Source: CAZDXB01 sp964509335
GTDB taxonomy: Bacteria > Bacteroidota > Ignavibacteria > Kapaibacteriales > UBA2268
Direction: 5' to 3'
DNA length: 64,000 nucleotides
Assembly: GCA_964509335.1 (NCBI GenBank)
Contig: CAZDXB010000003.1
Location: 62,001-126,000 of the forward strand
Below, in pieces: positions 17,644 through 26,125 of the stretch. The position numbers and the translations under genes were made by a program. Below the pieces are notes generated by a model. The model worked only from the letters and a program-made list of their open reading frames with translations, did no database searches and was not told the origin of the DNA. Within the stretch, counting starts at the first letter, position 1, and each line of letters starts with the position of its first letter.

Positions 17644-17696
17644 GCGCGCCGCTTTTGCTCGCTGTGTTGTAGCGCGAGCAAGGGCGTCGCGTTTTT
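17644..17696 (+). terminator. Intrinsic terminator after the TPR/LRR gene
   Basis: GC-rich hairpin with TTGCTCGC (17655-17662) pairing GCGAGCAA (17674-17681), extended by an imperfect GCGCGCC/GGGCGTCGC stem, then GTTTTTAG. It stands out from the AT-rich spacer and ends the plus-strand unit before the EF-G gene. Confidence 0.7.
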
Positions 17697-17831
17697 AGTT
17701 CGCGGCTAGTTCTTATTTTGCCGCTTTTCTTTCAAAAATTTTTTAAAATCGAACTCATTTGAATATATTGTAATTTTTTGGAAATAAGAAATTAGAAATA
17801 TTAATAACTGATTAAAAACAGTGGAGCGAAT

Positions 17832-19958
17832 ATGAAAGAATACGCGACAAAGCAGATTAGGAACGTTGTGTTGGCGGGACATCCCGGTTCGGGGAAAACG
17901 ACGTTGACGGAATCTATGTTATTTACTCAAGGCGTTATTAATCGTCAAGGATCCGTAGAGTCTAAAAGTACGGTTTCCGACGGTCATAAGTTGGAGCAGG
18001 AAAGAGAGCATTCGTTGTTTAACACGCCTTTGTTTTTCGAAATTGACGACGTAAAAGTAAATTTAATAGACACTCCCGGCTACAGCGATTATCAGGGCGA
18101 GTTAATCGGACCGACGCGAGCGGTCGAAAACGTCGCCGTCGTATTAAACGCGCAAACCGGAGTGGATATGGGGTCTGAAAGCGCTTTTGATTTAGCGAAA
18201 AAAAACAAAAAGACAACTATTTTTATTATAAATAAGTTGGACTTAGAACAAGCAAAGTTCGACCAGGCAGTTGAAGAACTTAAGGAAATGTACGGCAATT
18301 CTTGCACTTTAGTTCAGTTTCCTTTAAAAACCGGACCGGGAGCGAACGCTATTATCGACGTCATAGATATGAAGTTGTATGAATATTCAGGAGACGGCAA
18401 AGCTCAAGAAAAAGACATTCCGGATTCCGAAAAAGAGAAAGCCGAATCTTTGCGCAACGAGTTAATAGAGTCGATAGCAGAAACCGACGAAGAGTTGATG
18501 GACAAATATTTTGAGCAAGGCGAGCTGTCCGAAGACGATTTTAAAGGCGGTTTTAAGAAAGCTGTCGCCGAACGTCAGATTTATCCTATATTGTGCGCTT
18601 GCGGCAAATCCAACGTGGGAACCGATAAGATTTTAGAGTTCGCCGCGAAATATATGCCTTCCCCGGATATGACGCCGGCTTGGAAAACAACGGACGACCA
18701 ACTTATTTCTTTGAGCGTGAATCAACCTATCAGCTTGTTTGTTTATAAAATGTTTTCCGAAGCTCATTTGGGCGATATGACTTACTTCAAAGTCGTTTCG
18801 GGAAATCTTAAAACGGCGACTGATTTGATAAACGAACAAAAGAACGCGACCGAGAGGTTCAATCAGTTATTTGCGGTGAACGGTAGGAAGCGCGAGGAAG
18901 TTGATTCGCTGGCGGCAGGCGATTTAGGAGCTACGGTCAAGTTGAAGTCAACTCAAATAAGCCATACTTTACACGAAAAAGGCAAGAATATTGTCTATCC
19001 AGAATTAGAGTATCCTCAACCAATAGTGAGAACGGCTATCGCTCCGGTAACAAAAGGCGAGGAGGAGAAAGTCGGTATGGGGTTGAACTCTATCTGTCAG
19101 GAAGACCCTTCATACAAGTTCGAGCATTCGCAGGAATTGCGACAGATGATTTTATACGGTCAGGGGGAAATGCACTTGTCTTCGGCTAAATGGCGTTTGG
19201 AAGATAGATTCAAAGTCGAATCGGAATTCATTAAGCCGAAAGTTCCCTACAGGGAAACTATTCAAAAACAAGTTAAAACCAGCTATCGACATAAAAAGCA
19301 AACGGGCGGCGCCGGACAATTCGCGGAAGTTTATATGATGGTTGAACCTTACGTTGAAGACGCTCCCGTTCCAAAAGAATACTCAGTTAGAGGACGCGAT
19401 ATATACGATTTGGATTGGGGCGGTAAGTTAGAGTTCATAAATAGTATCGTAGGCGGCGCTATCGACCAAAGATTTTTGCCGGCAATTATGAAGGGCGTGA
19501 TGGAGAAAATGGAGATTGGCCCTTTGACAGGCTCTTACGCCCGAGATATTAGACTTATAATACACGACGGCAAAATGCACTCGGTCGATTCAAACGAAGC
19601 CGCTTTCAAAACCGCCGGTATGATGGCTTTCAAAGAAGCTTTCATTAAAGCTAATCCTAAATTGTTGGAGCCGGTTTACAACGTAAAAATCAAAGCCCCC
19701 AAGGAGTACGTAGGCGATATTATGAGCGATTTGCCGTCTCGTAGAGCCATTATTCAGGGAATCGATTCTGAAGGACGTTATCAGCAAGTGAACGCGGTTA
19801 TGCCTTTGGCGGAACTGGACAGATATTCTTCGGCTCTTCGCTCGATGACTCAAGCGAAGGCTACTTTTTCCGCCGAATTTGCTGAATACCAAGCAGTTCC
19901 GGCGAACGTTCAGGAAGAATTGATTAAAGAATATAACAAAGAAGAAGAGGAAGAATAA
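17832..19958 (+). CDS. EF-G-like GTPase (EF-G II / FusA2 type)
   Basis: 708 residues with full EF-G architecture: GTPase domain (G1 AGHPGSGKTT at 15-24, G3 DTPGY at 80-84, G4 NKLD at 134-137), domain II, domain III, domain IV (about 480-600) and domain V. Canonical EF-G has DTPGH, whose histidine is catalytic in GTP hydrolysis. Here it is Tyr84, as in the FusA2-like EF-G paralogues of mycobacteria. So I read it as the paralogue rather than the main translocase; whether it acts in translation, recycling or stress is unknown. Domain IV, which enters the decoding site in EF-G, is present in full. Monocistronic between two terminators. Confidence 0.88.
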   Translation: MKEYATKQIRNVVLAGHPGSGKTTLTESMLFTQGVINRQGSVESKSTVSDGHKLEQEREHSLFNTPLFFEIDDVKVNLIDTPGYSDYQGELIGPTRAVENVAVVLNAQTGVDMGSESAFDLAKKNKKTTIFIINKLDLEQAKFDQAVEELKEMYGNSCTLVQFPLKTGPGANAIIDVIDMKLYEYSGDGKAQEKDIPDSEKEKAESLRNELIESIAETDEELMDKYFEQGELSEDDFKGGFKKAVAERQIYPILCACGKSNVGTDKILEFAAKYMPSPDMTPAWKTTDDQLISLSVNQPISLFVYKMFSEAHLGDMTYFKVVSGNLKTATDLINEQKNATERFNQLFAVNGRKREEVDSLAAGDLGATVKLKSTQISHTLHEKGKNIVYPELEYPQPIVRTAIAPVTKGEEEKVGMGLNSICQEDPSYKFEHSQELRQMILYGQGEMHLSSAKWRLEDRFKVESEFIKPKVPYRETIQKQVKTSYRHKKQTGGAGQFAEVYMMVEPYVEDAPVPKEYSVRGRDIYDLDWGGKLEFINSIVGGAIDQRFLPAIMKGVMEKMEIGPLTGSYARDIRLIIHDGKMHSVDSNEAAFKTAGMMAFKEAFIKANPKLLEPVYNVKIKAPKEYVGDIMSDLPSRRAIIQGIDSEGRYQQVNAVMPLAELDRYSSALRSMTQAKATFSAEFAEYQAVPANVQEELIKEYNKEEEEE

Positions 19959-20011
19959 AATCTTCTCGGTAGATTAAGGAAATTAGCGAATAATATTTCT
20001 AGTATACATCG

Positions 20012-20040
20012 TAGGGGTTCAAGATTTTGAACCCCTATTT
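20012..20040. terminator. Intrinsic terminator between convergent genes
   Basis: Perfect 11-bp hairpin (TAGGGGTTCAA at 20012-20022 with its complement at 20027-20037, loop GATT) followed by TTTT on the plus strand. It closes the EF-G gene and faces the 3' end of the lysine aminotransferase gene. Confidence 0.85.
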
Positions 20041-20052
20041 TATTAACGGCTC

Positions 20053-21387
20053 TTAAACTTCTTTCATTGCTTCTTCGATTATATCGAAAGCTTCGCTCAT
20101 TTGTCTTTCCGTTAAATTAAGCGGCGGTCTGAATCTAACGCTCGCTTTCCCGCTCGGTAAAATGAACAATCCTTTTTGGAAGCAATTGTCTAAGAATTTC
20201 TTTCTAAGGTCGGCGGATTTCATATTAAAAGCACAGAGCAAGCCTCTCCCTCTGGGGTTATATATGACGTTGGGGAATTTTCGCTCTAAATTCCGAATTC
20301 TGTCGAGCAATTTGTCGCCCATTTTAGCGGCGTTATCTATAAGATTTTCTTCGTCGATTATTTCCATATATTTGGTCGATCTTGCCATATCCACAAGATT
20401 GCCTCCCCAAGTTGAATTAATTCTGCTGGAAAGATGGAATACGTTGTCTTTTACTTCGTCGATTCTATCTGTCGAGGCGATTCCGCAAGTTTGCATTTTT
20501 TTGCCGAAAGCGAAAATATCGGGAACTACTCCGAAATGCTCGAAAGCCCACCACTTGCCTGTTATTCCCGCTCCGCTTTGTATTTCGTCGAATATTAGTA
20601 GAGCGTCGTTTTCGTAGGTTAGCTCTCTGAGTTTTTGAAGGAATTCCTTTCGGAAATGATTGTCGCCTCCTTCTCCTTGAATCGGTTCTATTACAATAGC
20701 GGCGATGTCGTCTTTGTTGTCGCGGAAAGCTTGTTTGATTTGCTCTATCGCTTGGTTTTCTAATTCGACTACTTCTTCTATATTCTCTTCCAACGGGAAT
20801 TTGATTTTCGGATTTACTACTCTGGGCCAATCGAATTTAGGGAAATACTTTACTTTGTTGAGGTCGGTGTTGGTCAAAGACATCGTATAGCCCGACCTGC
20901 CGTGAAAAGCTTCTTCGAAATGAATAACTTTAAAGCCGCGTTCGGATTTGTATCCTTTGGCGAAATTTTTCCTTACTTTCCAGTCGAAAGCGGCTTTTAG
21001 GGCGTTTTCGACCGCTAAGGCTCCGCCCGAGATGAAGAAAGAGTATTTGTACTCGGAAGGCAAGGCGATTTTAAAAAGCGTTTTTACGAAAGTAGCGATA
21101 ACAGTTGTGTAAACGTCCGGATTGGACGGTTTGTTAACGGCTACTCTACCTATGTAGTCGAGAAAATCTTTTTCCAATAGCTTTGGGTGATTTATTCCAA
21201 TCGGCATTGACGCGATACAGGAAAAGAAATCGAGATATTTCTTACCGGTTCTTTTATCGACAAAGTAAAAACCTTGGCTTTCGTTTAAATCAAGAACGAA
21301 ATCGAATCCGTCCACGAGCGTATATTTCTTTAGTTCGTTCAGAACGTTTTCAGGCTCTACGAAATACTTTGCTATGTCCATTTTCAT
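20053..21387 (-). CDS. lat: L-lysine 6-aminotransferase
   Basis: About 444 residues, a class III PLP aminotransferase. Matches to the Lat family include MDIAKYFVEPENVLNEL at the start, FISGGALAVENALKAAF, FHGRSGYTMSLTNT, LIFDEIQSGAGITGKWW and the PLP lysine in FAFGKKMQTCGIAS. Lat moves the epsilon-amino group of lysine to 2-oxoglutarate, giving piperideine-6-carboxylate, a step to 2-aminoadipate. An upstream ATG at 21399 is in frame, but GGAGG at 21393-21397 is spaced 5 bases from the ATG at 21387, which fixes the start there. No lysine-pathway partner lies nearby. The structured segment at 21523-21598 lies upstream of it. Confidence 0.9.
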   Translation of the reverse strand: MKMDIAKYFVEPENVLNELKKYTLVDGFDFVLDLNESQGFYFVDKRTGKKYLDFFSCIASMPIGINHPKLLEKDFLDYIGRVAVNKPSNPDVYTTVIATFVKTLFKIALPSEYKYSFFISGGALAVENALKAAFDWKVRKNFAKGYKSERGFKVIHFEEAFHGRSGYTMSLTNTDLNKVKYFPKFDWPRVVNPKIKFPLEENIEEVVELENQAIEQIKQAFRDNKDDIAAIVIEPIQGEGGDNHFRKEFLQKLRELTYENDALLIFDEIQSGAGITGKWWAFEHFGVVPDIFAFGKKMQTCGIASTDRIDEVKDNVFHLSSRINSTWGGNLVDMARSTKYMEIIDEENLIDNAAKMGDKLLDRIRNLERKFPNVIYNPRGRGLLCAFNMKSADLRKKFLDNCFQKGLFILPSGKASVRFRPPLNLTERQMSEAFDIIEEAMKEV

Positions 21388-21522
21388 AAAAACCTCCATA
21401 ATTTATTATTTTAGAATTTTATTTACTTTTGGGCGCGACGCTATAAGCTTAACTAAAAGCTAAAGCAAAATGGCGTATTGGGTTTAATCTATAGTTGGGA
21501 AGAAGAGTTATGCTGGGGGACG

Positions 21523-21598
21523 GCGAAGATATCTCTCGAACCGAGACAACTGATAAAAGAGTTGCCTCTTATAGTTCCTTTACAAATCAAATCTTCGC
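21523..21598. ncRNA. Candidate structured RNA (three-way junction)
   Basis: In a 470-bp gene-free spacer. A perfect 8-bp closing stem, GCGAAGAT/ATCTTCGC (21523-21530 and 21591-21598), encloses two hairpins: a 5-bp stem, TCTCG/CGAGA (21534-21546), and a longer imperfect stem, AACT...AGTT (21548-21576), with four central bases reading GCAA on the minus strand. A GNRA-type loop favours the minus strand, i.e. the leader of the lysine aminotransferase gene, about 135 bp upstream of its start. It matches no RNA family I recognise, including the lysine riboswitch and tRNA. The rest of 21388-21857 shows only AT-rich sequence and short unsupported ORFs. Confidence 0.3.
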
Positions 21599-21857
21599 TC
21601 GCTATTAACGTTTCTCTTCTCATATAATCAATATACAAAAATTCTAAATAAAAAATCAACCCCTTTTTTTAAAAAAAGTTATTGAATAATAGATAAATTA
21701 TTTTTATCTTTGGCTTTGGTATAAAATAGATAGTTAAAATGTTTTTTGTTTATGAGCTTTTTTGTAGATTAGTATCGGGCTAATTGGTTTGCAGCGGTCA
21801 ACTGTGAAACTAAGTTATAAAAAAAGTTTACTTGAATAATTAGGAGAAAAAGTTAGT

Positions 21858-23201
21858 ATGGCAGTACAAACGAAAATGAAGAAGCATTATAAAGTACAAG
21901 CGCAGCACGTAATTATTTTCTTAGCTATGTTGGCGGCTTTATTTATTCTGAGTTTCTTTCAGGGCATACCTAGAGGAACGGCCGGTTTTATTGTTCCGCT
22001 GTTTCAACCGAGCGGCGAGCAGCTAGAAAAGACTGGATTTGTGAAGTTCGAAGGATTGGTTTGGGCTTCTACGCTTAAAGAAAAGGAGAAAGAACTCCAA
22101 GGCGGTAAAGAGATAAAGAAGGACCATATAAATAGAGAGTTTATTTTCGATTTCTCTTTTGTTCCGAGAGATTACGATAAACACGGTTACAAAAAAGAAA
22201 AGTGGGAGTTTTACGCCAAAAGCGAGATACTGGGAGAGTATCCGATTATTTTGGAGCCTTGGGTTGGCTTCTGGATTATCGCTTTAGTTATTGCGCTGAT
22301 TATATCGGCGTTAATTACAATGTTGCTGCCAAGCAACTTAGGAGTTCTCGCGGTTCTTTTTGAAAAACAAATTGAAAACAACAAAGTGAAGATACGTCTT
22401 CAGACCGGTTTTTCCGAAGATATTGTCAATATATTAATCAAACCGGAAGATAAATTAGCCGAAGAAGATAGAGACAAAGTGGCGAGCGCTTTCAGATATA
22501 TCTGGGACAACACTTTTATTGAAGACCCATCTGGAACCGGACACGTTGTTACATTTGACGAAAGATTCGACGACAACACCGATTTGGCAACTTTTAGAAA
22601 CAATTACATCTACGAAAGAATTCGCGAATACTATTCAGATTTTGTTGTTACCGAAATTGAGGACACCAAAGACGGTTTAGTCTGGAGAAGAAACCATTTG
22701 CTTTTTGGCAAAGGTTTGAGATTGTATATGGCGCACCACTTTACTGAAAAATATTCCAATAACGTAACCGGCGGCGCATACGGCGGAGCGGCGTTCCTTA
22801 TTTTAGCGGTTGGCATTAGGGGGTTGAAATTTATTCCCGCCCAAAAGCCTTCGCTAATCCTTTTAGCTATATTCTTAGAGTTCTCAATGTTGTCAATGTT
22901 GGCTATTACTCTTTTCTACACTGAGGAAGAGGAGAGAATGGATAAGATGTTGAAGAAGATGGAGGACGCTAACAGGAGTCAGCTTGCAACGTTGAAGGGA
23001 CAGCAACAGGATATTCACCAGTTAACTAACGCTCTGGTAGGTCAAACCGCCGAAATAATTAAAAATAGAGTAGAAAAAACAATATCCGAATATATGGCGA
23101 GCAGCGAAAACGTGGACAAAGCTATAGCGAACGAAATAAGTTCTAAAATTATGAAGGGGATACGTAGCGCTTACTCGCCTGAAGAGGAAGACAAAAAATA
23201 A
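21858..23201 (+). CDS. Membrane protein of unknown function with C-terminal coiled coil
   Basis: 447 residues, no family recognised. It has a short basic N-terminus, a transmembrane helix (about 18-35), a soluble domain (about 50-130), a second helix (about 137-155, WIIALVIALIISALITML), a large soluble domain rich in charged residues (about 165-300), two further helices (about 308-355, with GGAYGGAAFLILAVG), and a charged C-terminal tail predicted as coiled coil (EEERMDKMLKKMEDA onward). The start has a good ribosome site (AGGAGAAA). It is monocistronic, with a strong terminator after it. Possibly a structural or sensory inner-membrane protein; no function is claimed. Confidence 0.7.
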   Translation: MAVQTKMKKHYKVQAQHVIIFLAMLAALFILSFFQGIPRGTAGFIVPLFQPSGEQLEKTGFVKFEGLVWASTLKEKEKELQGGKEIKKDHINREFIFDFSFVPRDYDKHGYKKEKWEFYAKSEILGEYPIILEPWVGFWIIALVIALIISALITMLLPSNLGVLAVLFEKQIENNKVKIRLQTGFSEDIVNILIKPEDKLAEEDRDKVASAFRYIWDNTFIEDPSGTGHVVTFDERFDDNTDLATFRNNYIYERIREYYSDFVVTEIEDTKDGLVWRRNHLLFGKGLRLYMAHHFTEKYSNNVTGGAYGGAAFLILAVGIRGLKFIPAQKPSLILLAIFLEFSMLSMLAITLFYTEEEERMDKMLKKMEDANRSQLATLKGQQQDIHQLTNALVGQTAEIIKNRVEKTISEYMASSENVDKAIANEISSKIMKGIRSAYSPEEEDKK

Positions 23202-23227
23202 CTTGTCTTTTTGAGCTTAGTCAATTT

Positions 23228-23261
23228 AAAAGCCGCGCCGTTGAAAAGCGCGGCTTTTTTT
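23228..23261 (+). terminator. Intrinsic terminator
   Basis: Perfect 11-bp stem AAAAGCCGCGC (23228-23238) with its complement ending in T-run at 23248-23261. Ends the 447-residue membrane protein gene. Confidence 0.88.
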
Positions 23262-23318
23262 ATTAATAAGCTTTTCTTAAATTGTTGTTTATAATAGTTA
23301 TAAATTAATTTTTTTTGG

Positions 23319-25505
23319 ATGAAAACCGACAAAGATTTTAATAGCCGACTTGATAGAGAGCATAATTCCAAAGCTCAAAATCAGTTCGACGGAATAACCG
23401 ACGAAACTTCTAATATATATAAGCTGGTGGTTGAAAACGCCGGAGACGGTATTCTAGTCGCACAAGACGGTTTAATTAAACTGGCTAATCCTAAACTTTG
23501 CGAAATAACCGGTTACGAAGAAAACGAATTATTAGAAAGCGATTTTAGGAGCCACGTTTACGAGCTTGACAGAGAATTCGTAATTGATAGATATAAAAGG
23601 CGATTGTCGGGCGAAGATATTGAAAACGAATATTTTTTCCGAGTTATAGATAAGAATAAAATAATCAAATGGATAGAAGTTAAGGTAGTTCTTTTCGAGT
23701 GGAAAGGCGACGTCGCTACTTTAAATTTCGTTAGGGATATTAGCGAAACTGTCAGAGCCGAGCAAATAGCGATGGCTATGTTCTGGATTGCCAAATCCGT
23801 TAACGTTACCGATTCTTTAAGAGATTTATATAAAGATATCCATCACGCTTTGGGTAGAATAATTGACGCGACCAACTTCTTTATAGCTTATTACAACAAG
23901 GAAAACGGCTCTATAGAATTTCCTTATTTGGTCGATGAAATCGACGAAGAAAACGTGGTTATAAATATCAAAGATAAAGGGTCTTTAACGGCTGAGATAA
24001 TAAGGTCGGCTAAACCTTTGTTTATGAGGGGCGAGGAGATAAAGGATTTTTTCGGTTCCGGCGATAAAAAAATGTGGGGACCTATGGCTCAATGCTGGGT
24101 TGGAGCGCCGTTAAAATTGAAAAACGAAGTCATCGGGGCTATTGCCGTGCAAAGCTACGACGACCCGTATCTATATAACGAAAACGACGTTCAGTTAATT
24201 GAATCTTTAGCCGAACAAGCGGCGATAGCGATTGGAAAGAAAAACGCTGAAGAACAGCTCAGGCAAAGCGAGGAGAAATTCAGAACGGCGTTTGAAACAA
24301 GCCCCGACGCTATAGCGATTAGCGAAGTATCTTCTGGTAAGTATTTAGATATTAATAAAGGCTTTTGCAGACTTACAAAATATTCCAAAGAGGAAATAAT
24401 TGGGAAAAGTTCAAAAAAACTGGAGATTTGGGTCAATCCGGAAGATAGGGGAAAGCTTTTAACTGAATTGAACGAAAAAGGTTATTGCGACAATTTAGAA
24501 GCTTGGTTCAGGCTCAAAGACGGCTCGAAAAAACTTGGGTTGCTTTCCGCCAACGTCATTTTTATTAACAAAGAGCCTTGCATTTTAACAATAACCAGAG
24601 ATATCGACGATATAAGGAAAGCTAACGAAAAAATCGAGAAATTGAACTTTGAGCTAGAGCAGAGAGTAGTGGAAAGGACTTCTCAACTACAAGACGCAAT
24701 GGAGGAACTAAAGATAGAAGTTGACAAGAGAAAAGCAATCCAGCGCGATTTAGAAAGATATCAAAAGGAGTTAGCCGTAGCGCTTGAGAAAGAAAAAGAA
24801 TTGAATCAGTTGAAAACCCGTTTTGTTTCTATGGTTTCTCACGAATATAGAACGCCTCTTACCGTTATTTACACTTCCGCCGAGCTTTTAGAGCAGTATT
24901 TTCGAAGCGCCGACGAAGAGAAGCACGAAATGCATCTTGATAGAATTCGAACCTCCGTAAACGGAATGACTAGTTTGTTGGAAGACGTTTTAGTGCTTGG
25001 CAAAACCGAATCGGAAATGATGGAGGTTAAAGCGGATAAATTTAACATTGTGGAAGCCGTCTATGTACAAATTGAAGAGTTGAAGGTTTTGGACAAGGGC
25101 GAACACGAGTTTAATTTTGAGTATTCCGACCAAGACATACAAGTTTCTCTCGATAGAATGATGGTAAACCACATTCTTGGCAATTTGTTGGCTAACGCGG
25201 TTAAATATTCGGAAAAAGGAACTTCCATTGAAATTCAAATTATTGATTATTCAAATTGGGTTCAAATACAAATTTCCGATTACGGAATTGGAATTCCCGA
25301 CGAAGATAAGCGAGAAGTTTTCAATCATTTTTATAGGGGCGATAATACCATAAAAACGTCCGGCACGGGTTTGGGTTTGTCGATTGTAAAGAGGTGTGTC
25401 GATTCGTTAAACGGCTCGATAATTTTTAGCAGCGAGTTGAACGAGGGAACGACTTTCGAGGTAAATTTGCCAAAATACTACGATAAAGACTCGGCGGCGG
25501 ATTAA
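23319..25505 (+). CDS. Cytoplasmic PAS-GAF-PAS histidine kinase
   Basis: 728 residues, no transmembrane helix. Domains in order: PAS (about 32-148), GAF (about 160-305), PAS (about 315-430), coiled coil (435-500), HisKA with phospho-acceptor His508 in SMVSHEYRTPLTVI, and HATPase_c with N-box NLLANAVKY, DYGIGIP and GTGLGLSIVKR. All catalytic motifs are intact. There is no receiver domain and no adjacent regulator gene, so its partner is elsewhere. It would sense a soluble signal through the PAS/GAF domains. It is convergent with nadD, with 8 bp between them. Confidence 0.93.
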   Translation: MKTDKDFNSRLDREHNSKAQNQFDGITDETSNIYKLVVENAGDGILVAQDGLIKLANPKLCEITGYEENELLESDFRSHVYELDREFVIDRYKRRLSGEDIENEYFFRVIDKNKIIKWIEVKVVLFEWKGDVATLNFVRDISETVRAEQIAMAMFWIAKSVNVTDSLRDLYKDIHHALGRIIDATNFFIAYYNKENGSIEFPYLVDEIDEENVVINIKDKGSLTAEIIRSAKPLFMRGEEIKDFFGSGDKKMWGPMAQCWVGAPLKLKNEVIGAIAVQSYDDPYLYNENDVQLIESLAEQAAIAIGKKNAEEQLRQSEEKFRTAFETSPDAIAISEVSSGKYLDINKGFCRLTKYSKEEIIGKSSKKLEIWVNPEDRGKLLTELNEKGYCDNLEAWFRLKDGSKKLGLLSANVIFINKEPCILTITRDIDDIRKANEKIEKLNFELEQRVVERTSQLQDAMEELKIEVDKRKAIQRDLERYQKELAVALEKEKELNQLKTRFVSMVSHEYRTPLTVIYTSAELLEQYFRSADEEKHEMHLDRIRTSVNGMTSLLEDVLVLGKTESEMMEVKADKFNIVEAVYVQIEELKVLDKGEHEFNFEYSDQDIQVSLDRMMVNHILGNLLANAVKYSEKGTSIEIQIIDYSNWVQIQISDYGIGIPDEDKREVFNHFYRGDNTIKTSGTGLGLSIVKRCVDSLNGSIIFSSELNEGTTFEVNLPKYYDKDSAAD

Positions 25506-25513
25506 TTGCCAAG

Positions 25514-26125
25514 TTAGTATATATTTTTTTCGTTGATGTACTTTCTTACTTTTGGGGGAACGGCGTCCGAGATTGTTCTGCCCTTTTGGACTTTTTCCCT
25601 GATTTTGGTCGAAGAAATTGGGTCTGTTTTAATGTCGAGTTTAATAGGTTGTGTTATCCCATTGGGGGCGTCCGCTACTATTTGCTCGATATTTATATTG
25701 TAGTTCGGTCTTTCGACAATACATAGAGTCGATAATTTGAGTATCCTTTCCCAGTTTTTCCATTCTTTGAAGCTTTCGGCTTGGTCGGCGCCGATTAGTA
25801 GATACAATTCGGGGTTTTGATATTTTTGTCGTAGATATTCCAGAGTCTCGTATGTGTAAGATATCCCTTTTTTCTCGATTTCGTAGGTTTCAATTTCGAA
25901 CTTATCTTTTTGCTCTAAAGCGAGTTGGAGCATTTTTATTCTTTTTTTATCGTCGGCTATTTGCTCTGATTTTTCACCGACTTTGAAAGGCGAAATATGC
26001 GCCGGAACGAATAAGCATTTGTCGAGACTCATCTTTTCGACGAATTGTTCGGCTACGTAAAGGTGTTGCTTGTGGACGGGATTAAAGGTTCCGCCGAAAA
26101 CGCCGATTTTTTTCTTTTGTTCCAT
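25514..26125 (-). CDS. nadD: Nicotinate-nucleotide adenylyltransferase
   Basis: 203 residues. Nucleotidyltransferase fold with GVFGGTFNPVHKQHL at the N-terminus, including the TxxH-like ATP site (here NPVHKQH), LLIGADQAESFKEWKNW in the middle, and ISSTKIREKV near the end. It converts nicotinate mononucleotide to deamido-NAD in NAD synthesis. Its ATG follows directly after the TAA of the large VWA protein gene, a 0-bp spacing, so it probably depends on translation of that much longer message. The pairing with a surface protein is odd and may be chance. Confidence 0.95.
   Translation of the reverse strand: MEQKKKIGVFGGTFNPVHKQHLYVAEQFVEKMSLDKCLFVPAHISPFKVGEKSEQIADDKKRIKMLQLALEQKDKFEIETYEIEKKGISYTYETLEYLRQKYQNPELYLLIGADQAESFKEWKNWERILKLSTLCIVERPNYNINIEQIVADAPNGITQPIKLDIKTDPISSTKIREKVQKGRTISDAVPPKVRKYINEKNIY

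Noticed and set aside
21523..21598. Possible tRNA, because length is 76 and a cloverleaf-like closing stem exists
   Set aside because: No T-arm with TTCRA and no proper anticodon arm could be drawn on either strand.
21489..21623. 44-codon minus-strand ORF across the structured spacer upstream of lat
   Set aside because: No ribosome site or recognisable motif; the pairing pattern suggests RNA structure instead of coding.
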